A stretch of 23,964 nucleotides of DNA from an uncultured Lachnospiraceae bacterium. GTDB lineage: Bacteria > Bacillota > Clostridia > Lachnospirales > Lachnospiraceae. The stretch lies in the NCBI GenBank assembly GCA_910586405.1, contig CAJUII010000047.1, positions 1 to 23,964 of the forward strand, given 5' to 3'. The position numbers and the translations under genes were made by a program. Each line of letters starts with the position of its first letter. Position 1 is the stretch's first letter. This document shows positions 14,170-21,403 of this stretch, in pieces. The notes beneath the pieces are model-generated. The model was not told where the DNA came from. It searched no databases and worked only from the letters and a program-made list of their open reading frames with translations.

Positions 14170-15705
14170 ATGCTGATTAAAATTATTTTGCTACTGTTAT
14201 TCTTCGGAAGCATGATCGCAGTCGGGCTGTATGCGCGCAAGAGCGCTAACAGCATGACGGATTTCGTGTTAGGCGGGCGCAGTGTCGGTCCGTGGCTTTC
14301 GGCTTTTGCTTACGGCACTTCTTATTTTTCCGCTGTTGTATTTGTCGGCTATGCGGGACAGTTTGGATGGAAGTACGGTCTTGCTTCCACTTGGATTGGT
14401 CTGGGAAATGCGGTGATTGGCTCACTTCTTGCGTGGGTTGCGATGGGCAGGCGCACGAGGGTGATGACACATCATCTCGAGGTGGCGACAATGCCGGACT
14501 TTTTCGGACAGCGTTATGACAGCAATGTCATTAAAATTGCGGCTTCTGCGATCGCGTTTGTGTTCATGATTCCATATACGGCTTCTGTCTATAATGGACT
14601 TTCGAGATTGTTTGGTATGGCGTTTGACATTCCTTATACAGTATGCGTTATCACAATGGCGGTGCTTACCGGCGTGTATGTTATCCTCGGCGGGTATATG
14701 GCGACTGCCATCAACGACTTCATTCAAGGCATCATTATGCTGTTTGGCATCGTGGCAGTGATTGGCGCGGTACTCTCCGGTCAAGGTGGATTTCTCGAGG
14801 CGGTCAGAAAGCTCTCGGAACTTCCATCTGACGTGCCTGTCACGATGGGTCAGCAGGGCGCATTCGCTTCCTTTTTTGGCACAGATCCACTAAATCTGCT
14901 GGGGGTTATCATTCTGACATCTCTCGGCACATGGGGACTGCCGCAGATGGTGCACAAGTTTTACGCCATCAAGAGCGAGAAGGCAATCAAGACCGGAACG
15001 ATTGTGTCTACGTTCTTCGCGGTGATTGTATCGGGCGGGTGCTATTTTCTGGGCGGCTTCGGCCGGCTGTTTGACGCGCCAACGCTGTACAAGGCGGATG
15101 GCTCCGTGATGTATGACGCGATCGTTCCGTCCATGCTCTCTACACTGCCGGACCTTCTGATCGGCGTTGTAATCATTCTGGTATTGTCGGCTTCCATGTC
15201 AACGCTTTCATCCCTGGTGCTGACTTCTGCCTCCACGCTGACACTGGACTTTCTCAAAGGAAATATTGTGAAAGATATGGATGACAGGAAACAATTGATC
15301 TACATACGTGTACTGATTGTATTTTTTATCGTGGTCTCTGTTGTGCTCGCACTGAATCCGCCAACTTTTATCGCACAGTTAATGGGCATTTCATGGGGCG
15401 CACTGGCAGGCGCATTCCTGGCTCCGTTCTTGTATGGTCTCTACTGGAAGGGTGTGACCAGAGCAGGCGTATGGGCGAGTTTTGTCTGCGGCGTCGGCAT
15501 CACCGTCTCCAATATGTTCCTTCAATTTATCTCGTCACCGATCAATGCCGGTGCGATCGCAATGATTGCAGGACTGGTTGTCACACCGGTTGTGAGTCTG
15601 GTCACGCCGAAATTAGACAGCAGCTTTCTGCTGCAAATCTTCAAGTGCTATGACAACACTGCGAAGGTATCAAGCAAGGAATATCTAAAAGAATACGAGT
15701 CTTAA
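14170..15705 (+). CDS. Sodium:solute symporter family transporter
   Basis: A 511-residue integral membrane protein of the SSS (SLC5/PutP-like) family, with about 12-13 transmembrane helices. Recognisable features are the first helix and following loop (LIKIILLLLFFGSMIAVGLYARKSANSMTDFVLGGRSVGPWLSAFAYGTSYFSAVVFVGYAG), GGYMATAINDFIQGIIMLFG, and SASMSTLSSLVLTSASTLTLDF, the segment that carries sodium-site serines in this family. Family substrates include proline, pantothenate, sugars and carboxylates; the substrate here cannot be assigned. I start at the ATG at 14170-14172 with GGGAGGAG directly upstream (AGGAG 8 nt before it), rather than a GTG at 14134. It has its own strong promoter and terminator, so it is monocistronic. 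Confidence 0.9.
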   Translation: MLIKIILLLLFFGSMIAVGLYARKSANSMTDFVLGGRSVGPWLSAFAYGTSYFSAVVFVGYAGQFGWKYGLASTWIGLGNAVIGSLLAWVAMGRRTRVMTHHLEVATMPDFFGQRYDSNVIKIAASAIAFVFMIPYTASVYNGLSRLFGMAFDIPYTVCVITMAVLTGVYVILGGYMATAINDFIQGIIMLFGIVAVIGAVLSGQGGFLEAVRKLSELPSDVPVTMGQQGAFASFFGTDPLNLLGVIILTSLGTWGLPQMVHKFYAIKSEKAIKTGTIVSTFFAVIVSGGCYFLGGFGRLFDAPTLYKADGSVMYDAIVPSMLSTLPDLLIGVVIILVLSASMSTLSSLVLTSASTLTLDFLKGNIVKDMDDRKQLIYIRVLIVFFIVVSVVLALNPPTFIAQLMGISWGALAGAFLAPFLYGLYWKGVTRAGVWASFVCGVGITVSNMFLQFISSPINAGAIAMIAGLVVTPVVSLVTPKLDSSFLLQIFKCYDNTAKVSSKEYLKEYES

Positions 15706-15723
15706 ACATCGACACGCCGAAAG

Positions 15724-15754
15724 GGCGGTGGCATTCTGTGCTGCCGCCTTTTTT
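15724..15754 (+). terminator. Rho-independent terminator of the symporter
   Basis: GGCGGTGGCA (15724-15733), loop TTCTG, TGCTGCCGCC (15739-15748) with two G-U pairs, then six T (15749-15754). Strong canonical form, 18 nt past the stop codon. Confidence 0.9.
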
Positions 15755-15775
15755 GCATAACTTTTGAAATTCTGC

Positions 15776-15820
15776 TTGGCTTGAGTATGATTTCGGACTA
15801 TAATCACAAGTATGAAATCA
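15776..15820 (+). promoter_or_regulatory. Promoter and probable operator of the MarR gene
   Basis: TTGGCT (15776-15781) and a perfect TATAAT (15799-15804) are 17 bp apart. Inverted arms TGATTTC (15788-15794) and GAAATCA (15814-15820) flank the -10. The same area reads as an imperfect direct repeat, ATGATTTCGGAC/ATGAAATCAGAC. A dyad over the -10 is where a MarR autorepressor would bind. Confidence 0.6.
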
Positions 15821-15867
15821 GACTTGCTTTATCGAACAAAAAATTAACGATAGAAAGGAACCATCCC

Positions 15868-16335
15868 ATGACACTGCGCCCTATTTCAAAACAAAATGAA
15901 CTAAACCGCCTCAACAAAGCACTCACTGAACTCTATCACGACCTATGCGTCCAAATTGGCATGTCCGACAGCGTTTTTGACATTTTCTATGCCATCGCGG
16001 CATTGGGTGATGGCTGCTGTCAGCGCGATATCTGCGACTACGCATTCACAAGCAAACAGACGATTCACTCTGCCATACACAAGCTGGTAAAGGAAGGGTA
16101 TCTCTGTCTGAAACCCGCGAAGGGACGCGAGATGCAGATATTTCTGACGCCTGCGGGTGAACAGTTTCTACAGGAGAATGTCGCGCCAGTGATCGCGATG
16201 GAAAATGAGGTCATCTCACAGATGCCGCAAGAGCAGACAGATCAGCTGCTCTTGCTGACCCAAAATTACCTCGACCGGCTGCGCAGTCAGTCCAAGCACA
16301 TGTTGAAAACGGTATTTTCCAGCTCTCTGAAATAA
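15868..16335 (+). CDS. MarR-family transcriptional regulator
   Basis: A 155-residue MarR-type regulator. The winged helix-turn-helix is at about residues 55-105 (GDGCCQRDICDYAFTSKQTIHSAIHKLVKEGYLCLKPAKGREMQIFLTPAGEQFL), with dimerisation helices at both ends. Such proteins are dimers that usually repress their own operon and an adjacent transporter, and are released by small molecules. The start at 15868-15870 has AAAGGA (about 15863) 8 nt upstream; the frame stays open back to 15781, but that would overlap the promoter. The gene is directly followed by remains of a MATE transporter gene, which would normally be its target. The reading frame itself looks intact. Confidence 0.9.
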   Translation: MTLRPISKQNELNRLNKALTELYHDLCVQIGMSDSVFDIFYAIAALGDGCCQRDICDYAFTSKQTIHSAIHKLVKEGYLCLKPAKGREMQIFLTPAGEQFLQENVAPVIAMENEVISQMPQEQTDQLLLLTQNYLDRLRSQSKHMLKTVFSSSLK

Positions 16336-16360
16336 ACAAAAACCCCAGCAAAAAACGATC

Positions 16361-17453
16361 TGAAACTTCTTGATGATCATGGGCGCTGTCGGCTTTATGT
16401 TCGGAACAGGCGGAAGCGCGGTTGTCTCACAGGCACTTGGAGAGGGAAAGCCGGACAGGGCAAACAAGTATTTTTCTATGATGGTCTATGTTGTTATCGG
16501 AAGCGGCATCGTGCTCACGCTGGCAGGACTCCTCTTTTTGCACCCGATCGCGGCTGCCTTTGGCGCCACAGGCGAGATGCTTGACAACTGCGTCGTGTAC
16601 GGGCGCATAATCCTGTGCACCCTGACCGCATTTATGCTGCAAAATGTATTTCAGAGCTTTCTGGTCACAGCGGAACGCCCACAGCTTGGTCTTGCTGTCA
16701 CAGTTGCCGCCGGTGTCACCAACATGGTGCTTGACTTTGTTTTTATCGCAGTCTTTCACTGGAGTATTATCGGTGCTGCGGCTGCCACCGCCGCAAGCCA
16801 GCTAATCGGCGGCTTGATACCAGACCTGCATCAACGGCTCCTCCGAGCTGATGACCAATATCTCGATGTCGCTTGTCAATATCCTGTACAATTTTCAGCT
16901 CATGCGCTACATTGGCGAGAATGGTGTTGCCGCCTATGGCATTATTATGTATGTCAGCTTTATCTTTGCGGCGATCTTTATCGGTTACTCCATCGGAAGT
17001 GCGCCGATCATCGGTTATCATTACGGCGCTGGAAACCACGCTGAACTAAAGGGGCTGTTCCGTAAAAGCTTCTGCCTGATTACCTTGTGGAATGTCCTTC
17101 TGACGATTTTAGCCATCCTGACCGCCCAGCCGCTTGCACAGATCTTTGTCGGCTATGACGCCGGACTGACTGAATTGACCAAGCGAGCGCTGGCTCTGTA
17201 CGCTCTTTCTTTTTTATGTATGGGCTACAATATCTTTGGCTCCGCATTCTTTACAGCTCTTGGAAACGGTGTGATCTCCGCTGCAATCTCTTTCCTGCGG
17301 ACACTGCTGTTCCAGGTGGCGGCTGTGCTGCTTCTACCGCTTCTGCTAGGGCTTGACGGGATCTGGCTCGCCATCGTGGCGGCTGAGGTGCTCGCGCTGA
17401 TTGTCACAGCGGTCTTTGTTCTCCAAAAGGGGCACTACTATCATTATATGTAA
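16361..17453 (+). pseudogene. MATE-family efflux transporter, truncated and frameshifted
   Basis: Two frames together encode most of a MATE multidrug/cation antiporter. The first (about 16364-16825) reads NFLMIMGAVGFMFGTGGSAVVSQALGEG and runs to ASQLIGGLIP. The second (about 16827-17453) resumes with CINGSSELMTNISMSLVNILYNFQLMRYIGENG and continues to the stop at 17453. The first frame meets a TGA at 16361-16363 and only 25 bases separate this from the MarR stop, so the N-terminal 50-70 residues, with start and ribosome binding site, are missing. Between the frames about 25-35 residues expected after LIGGLIP are absent and the frame changes. Two deletions explain this better than single-base errors. 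The remaining sequence is well preserved, suggesting recent loss. Numbers of missing residues are estimates from memory of the family. Confidence 0.82.
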
Positions 17454-17538
17454 TACTTGACGTTCCTGTGCACACTGCAAAGACCTGCCAAACTGTATGA
17501 ACATGATTTCGCTTCGCAGAATCATAAATCGAGATGAA

Positions 17539-17560
17539 AAATGCCGTATTTCAGGCATTT
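17539..17560. repeat. Second copy of the AAATGCC hairpin
   Basis: AAATGCC (17539-17545), an 8-nt loop, and GGCATTT (17554-17560) lie in the 136-bp gap between the MATE remnant and the importer ATPase. Arms and loop match the hairpin at 13897-13924 except for one loop base (T for C). About 25 bp before it another interrupted dyad (ATGATT...AATCAT) is present. It may act as a convergent terminator, but no T-run follows. Confidence 0.6.
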
Positions 17561-17589
17561 CTTCTCACCCGAACCTTATCTGCGGAATG

Positions 17590-18210
17590 TTAGGGTCTTG
17601 CTGAACAGCAGTCCTTCAAATCATAAACGCTGCTGCACAGACGGTTCGCCAGATGATGATTGTGCGTAATAACAACCATTCCCATATTGCGCTTTGCCGC
17701 CTCACCGCAGACAACGTTCCAAATCTGTGCCTGCGTGATGACATCCAGCATGGTGCTCATCTCATCGCAAATCAAAAAAAGCGCATTACTCATCAACGCC
17801 CGCGCGACACAAAACCGCTGTAGCTCCCCGCCGGAAAGCTCTCTTGGAAAACGTTCCAGCCACGCCTGTTCTATGCCAAGTGCGGCGAGAAGCTCCTCCG
17901 AGATCAATCCGCTCTCCTCGAGCACCCTGTGCATCCTCCAGCGCGGATTGACTGCCTGCTCCGGGTGCTGGTAAATCAACTGCACTGGACAGAAGCCCTT
18001 CCTCGGAAGCGGCTTTTTGTCCAGCAAAATCTCGCCCTCCTCAGGTGTCAAATAGCCCGCAAGCAGCATTGCCAACGTGGATTTCCCTGTGCCGCTCGGC
18101 GCAGACAATCCAACACATGCCCCCTGCTCCACCCGAAAGTCCAAATGCCGCACAATCCACGGCTGATTCCTACCATATCGAAAACTGATATTTTTTGCTT
18201 CCAGCCACAT
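17590..18210 (-). CDS. Opp/Nik-type ABC importer ATPase (second, OppF/NikE-like)
   Basis: A 206-residue ABC ATPase with all motifs: Walker A APSGTGKST (37-45), Q-loop at Gln81 (LIYQHPEQAVNP), signature LSGGE (125-129), Walker B LFLICDE (Asp149, Glu150), D-loop LD (155-156) and H-loop His183 (VITHNH). It is short, as it lacks the C-terminal oligopeptide-transport extension found in its partner. The start at 18208-18210 has GAGAGGG (18217-18223) 6 nt upstream; a start 54 nt further up has no such site. It is the last gene of the importer operon, 118 nt after the first ATPase gene with a hairpin between them. Confidence 0.88.
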   Translation of the reverse strand: MWLEAKNISFRYGRNQPWIVRHLDFRVEQGACVGLSAPSGTGKSTLAMLLAGYLTPEEGEILLDKKPLPRKGFCPVQLIYQHPEQAVNPRWRMHRVLEESGLISEELLAALGIEQAWLERFPRELSGGELQRFCVARALMSNALFLICDEMSTMLDVITQAQIWNVVCGEAAKRNMGMVVITHNHHLANRLCSSVYDLKDCCSARP

Positions 18211-18303
18211 CCAAATCCCTCTCTTTTCAAAGCTGTTTTGCCACGCTGTATTTCGAATCTTCATCCTGCACAGCCTGTTTGTGTGCTCCCCTACTCCCGC
18301 GCC

Positions 18304-18346
18304 GGGCGTCCGTCAGCTTCTGCTGACATTATTCCTTGGGACGCCC
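18304..18346. repeat. Nested hairpin between the two ATPase genes
   Basis: An inner stem GTCAGC/GCTGAC (18312-18317, 18322-18327) sits inside an outer stem GGGCGTCC/GGACGCCC (18304-18311, 18339-18346). It overlaps the end and TAA of the first ATPase gene. The 28 bases 18306-18333 match 3850-3877 at 25 positions. It could be an intercistronic mRNA stabiliser or an attenuating hairpin. Confidence 0.65.
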
Positions 18347-19300
18347 GTGTGCATAAAAACACCGCACCTCGCCGCCGCGCAGTGCGCGCATAGAAGGTGC
18401 TTTTTGCGCACACTGCGGTGTGCTGCGGCTGCATCTTGGCGCAAACAGACACCCTTTCGGAAGTCTTCCCGCGTAGGGCTGCGATCCCGCGATCGGCTCG
18501 AAACCATTCTGCGGCAGCGCACGCCAGAGGGCTTTGCTGTAAGGGTGGCGCAGCGCGTCCGGGCCTTCCCCAAAGTCCTGTGCATTGGCAATTTCAACAA
18601 TCGTTCCTGCGTAGAAAACTGCGATCCGATCCGCAAAGGAAACTGCGAGATCAATATCGTGCGTGATCAGCACGACAGCCCTCCCATCATCCGCCATCTG
18701 TCGAAACATCTTTAACGCTGCCAGCGCCTGCTCCAAACTCATTCCCGGCGTAGGTTCGTCTGCGATAATGAGCTGCGCATCTGCCAGCAGCGCAGTAGAA
18801 ACCAAGACACGCCTCGCCATACCGCCCGATAGCTGGTACGGATAACATTTCTCTGTGTCCTTTGGCAGATCAAGCCGTTGGAAAAGCCGGCGTCTCTCCT
18901 TCGTCGGGCGGGGCTTTCTGTGTCCGTCTGCCTGTGCCCCCGCCCTCATCAGTGGGTCCAGAAAATCAACCGACTGCGGCACCAGCGCAATCTCTGTTCC
19001 GCTCAGCTGCTTCTGTAATTTGGGCACCAGCAGCTGCCCCTTATAGCGCAGCTCTCCGGCGGCAGTGGCATTATCCGGTAAAATCCCCAGGATCGCCGCT
19101 GCCAGCAGACTCTTGCCAGAACCGGATGCCCCCGCAATTGCCACGATCTCTCCGGCATGTACTTGTAAATGAAGTTCAGAGATAACCTGCAATGCTCTTT
19201 GTTCGAATGTATTGTCGTACATCTGAAAAGAAACCGACAAACCATTGACTGCTAAAAGCGGTACATTGGGGTCGCCTCTCCTATATTCCTTCTTCTCCAT
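18329..19300 (-). CDS. Opp/Nik-type ABC importer ATPase (first, OppD/NikD-like)
   Basis: A 323-residue ABC ATPase. Walker A GASGSGKS is at 57-64, a Q-loop in VPQSVDFLDPLM, signature LSGGM at 158-162, Walker B LIIADE (Asp181, Glu182) and H-loop His214 (LITHD). The C-terminal part has the cysteine-containing oligopeptide/nickel transporter extension (GCLFAPRCSRSTPQC). The D-loop position after DEP reads TPGMSLEQ, without the usual Asp. The start at 19298-19300 is preceded by AGGAG (19309-19313) 8 nt upstream; another ATG six codons further up has no ribosome binding site. It lies 46 nt after the permease gene. Confidence 0.9.
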   Translation of the reverse strand: MEKKEYRRGDPNVPLLAVNGLSVSFQMYDNTFEQRALQVISELHLQVHAGEIVAIAGASGSGKSLLAAAILGILPDNATAAGELRYKGQLLVPKLQKQLSGTEIALVPQSVDFLDPLMRAGAQADGHRKPRPTKERRRLFQRLDLPKDTEKCYPYQLSGGMARRVLVSTALLADAQLIIADEPTPGMSLEQALAALKMFRQMADDGRAVVLITHDIDLAVSFADRIAVFYAGTIVEIANAQDFGEGPDALRHPYSKALWRALPQNGFEPIAGSQPYAGRLPKGCLFAPRCSRSTPQCAQKAPSMRALRGGEVRCFYAHGRPKE

Positions 19301-19346
19301 CCCTGTTTCTCCTGTCATATGCCAAGTTCATCTGAAATAATTCAGC

Positions 19347-20222
19347 CTACTCCTGCGCGGAATACGGGTCGATCACCCACCGCAGATTCTCACCCAGCCG
19401 ATCGATCAGCCAGACTGTCAGCACGAGCGCCATCCCCGGAAACACTGCCATCCACCACATCCCCGAGGAGAGATATGTCATGCTCTCCGCCAGGATAATG
19501 CCAACTGCGGGCTGTTCCGGTGAGAGTCCATATCCCAGAAAGGAGATCGATGCCTCATGCAGAATGGCATGAGGAAACATTAAAATCAACCCCACCACAA
19601 ACTGCGGCGCCAGGTGTGGCAGCATATGGTGTACCATAATCCAGGTGTGCGATTTGCCCATGCGGCGCGACACGGCGATATACTGCTGACTGCGAAGCTG
19701 CAACACCTCTCCACGAATCAGCCGCGCCAGACTCGTCCAGTGCGTCGCCGCGATTCCAGCCAGAAGCCCGCGCAGCCCCCTTCCCAGTGCAAAGGATATC
19801 AGTATGATAAAAACGGTGTGCGGAATCCCCATCATCAGGTCGATCAGCCAGTTTATAACCCCGTCCAGCAAGCGGGAGCCTGCTGCGGCGGCAGTGCCGA
19901 TCAAAATACCGATCACTGCACTGACACACGAAGCCGCAATCCCCACTGTCACGCTCACAGACATCCCTTTTAGCGTGCGCATCAGGATATCGCGCCCCAG
20001 ATTGTCTGTGCCGAACGGATGCTGCCATGACGGGGATTGTCGAGCATGGATAAAATCTGTGGCGACAGCCTCCTGCGGAATCAGAATGCCAGCCCCATAT
20101 ACCGCAAGAAGCAGCACAAGCAAAACCGCTGTCAGCACAAGCGCCCTTGTCCGGCGGTTCAGATGCTTTTGCCGCATCCATCGTCTTTGGTTCTGCCAAT
20201 GGCGCTGTTTTATCTGTCTCAT
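19347..20222 (-). CDS. ABC importer permease, DppC/NikC-like
   Basis: A 291-residue inner-membrane permease. The N-terminus is very basic (RQIKQRHWQNQRRWMRQKHLNRRTR), followed by the first helix (about 27-48) and the periplasmic motif HPFGTDNLGRDILMRTLKGMSVS that marks DppC/OppC/NikC proteins. About five further helices follow. The EAA loop that contacts the ATPase is around MGKSHTWIMVHHMLPHLAPQ, and the C-terminus has SFLGYGLSPEQPAVGIILAES. GAGGAGGAG lies about 5 nt before the ATG. It follows the other permease gene after 94 nt. Confidence 0.92.
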   Translation of the reverse strand: MRQIKQRHWQNQRRWMRQKHLNRRTRALVLTAVLLVLLLAVYGAGILIPQEAVATDFIHARQSPSWQHPFGTDNLGRDILMRTLKGMSVSVTVGIAASCVSAVIGILIGTAAAAGSRLLDGVINWLIDLMMGIPHTVFIILISFALGRGLRGLLAGIAATHWTSLARLIRGEVLQLRSQQYIAVSRRMGKSHTWIMVHHMLPHLAPQFVVGLILMFPHAILHEASISFLGYGLSPEQPAVGIILAESMTYLSSGMWWMAVFPGMALVLTVWLIDRLGENLRWVIDPYSAQE

Positions 20223-20316
20223 CGCTCCTCCTCTTAATGCAATCTCCTAATACAATCTTTTTGAATCTCTTTTTCACAGCGCCCTCAAGCGCTATATTCC
20301 AGTTTGCATCGATCAC

Positions 20317-21345
20317 TCAATCACCGCCTTGCTTCACTCCATCCCGAAGCTTCGGGTCTATGACACCGTACAGCAGATTGGCAGCCATATTTCCCACACA
20401 GACAAACAGTGTCGAAAACAGCGTGATTCCAAGCAAAAGCGGTACATCTGCGCCAAGTCCCGCCGCGGACAATGCCGAGCCGAGCCCCGCGTAGGAGAAC
20501 ACATTCTCCGCAAGCACCGCGCCGCCAAACAACTCTGCAAACGAGGCAAACTGCAAGGTCAACGCAGGCAGGATTGTGTTGCGCAGCCCGTGTCGGACAA
20601 ACAGCGTCCACCCGCGCTCACCGCGTGCGCGCGCAAACAAAATGTACGCACTGTTCATCACCTCAATCATTTTCTGTCTTGTGTGAAGTGCAATGTTGGA
20701 AAAAGAAAGCAGGCTGAGCGTGAGCGCAGGCAGCGCCAGATGATGCAGTCTCTGCCAAATACGGACCTCACTGTCCAGTATACCGATGGGGGTGGAAAAT
20801 CCAACCGGAAACCAGCCGAGCTTCACAGCAAACAGTAACAGCAGAACCAGACCCAGCCAGAACGTCGGGACGCTGCTCAAAAGATAACACAGCCTTCGGA
20901 GAACCTGATCCTGCCATTTCTCACGATACATGCCCATGATACAGCCAAGTGCATAGCCTATCATCCCTGAAAACAGCCACGCGCACAGCATTAATGCAAA
21001 AGAATTTAGAAAGCGCTCTGCGATGATCGCAAGCACTGGTCTGCGGTACAGCAGTGAAATGCCAAAATCTCCGTGCAGCAAGGCATTCAGCCAATGAATG
21101 TAGCGCGCTGCCGGCGGCTTGTCCATGCCCCAGTACGCCTCAATCTCGGCGCGCTGCTCCGCTGAGACAGGACCGATTCCCATCAAATACTGCTGCACGG
21201 GATCAATTGGCGAGGCACTCACCAGCGCAAAGGAAATAAGGCTCACTGCAAATAAAAGGGACAGCATTCGTATACTGTTTTTGAGCAATAGCAAAGCAAT
21301 CCGCCCTCCTCGGCGGGCAGGCTGATCAAGATGGTGAAATATCAC
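20317..21345 (-). CDS. ABC importer permease, DppB/NikB-like
   Basis: A 342-residue permease with the DppB/OppB/NikB pattern: a first helix (about 22-44, LLKNSIRMLSLLFAVSLISFALVSASPIDP), a periplasmic loop (PVSAEQRAEIEAYWGMDKPPAARYIHWLNALLHGDFGISLLYRRPV) and further helices. The EAA loop is around ARARGERGWTLFVRHGLRNTILPALTLQFASFAELFGGAV, and the C-terminus has LYGVIDPKLRDG. The start is a GTG at 21343-21345 with GAGGGGAG about 5 nt upstream. It lies 58 nt after the binding-protein gene. Confidence 0.92.
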   Translation of the reverse strand: MIFHHLDQPARRGGRIALLLLKNSIRMLSLLFAVSLISFALVSASPIDPVQQYLMGIGPVSAEQRAEIEAYWGMDKPPAARYIHWLNALLHGDFGISLLYRRPVLAIIAERFLNSFALMLCAWLFSGMIGYALGCIMGMYREKWQDQVLRRLCYLLSSVPTFWLGLVLLLLFAVKLGWFPVGFSTPIGILDSEVRIWQRLHHLALPALTLSLLSFSNIALHTRQKMIEVMNSAYILFARARGERGWTLFVRHGLRNTILPALTLQFASFAELFGGAVLAENVFSYAGLGSALSAAGLGADVPLLLGITLFSTLFVCVGNMAANLLYGVIDPKLRDGVKQGGD

Positions 21346-21403
21346 GCAATCTCCCCTCGTTTCTATTTCATAATTTCTATTTCATAATTTCTTTTTTATA
21401 ATC

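Noticed and set aside
16370..17453. Two separate short MATE genes
   Set aside because: The two frames are consecutive parts of one transporter, neither has a ribosome binding site, and each lacks essential helices, so one pseudogene is the better reading.
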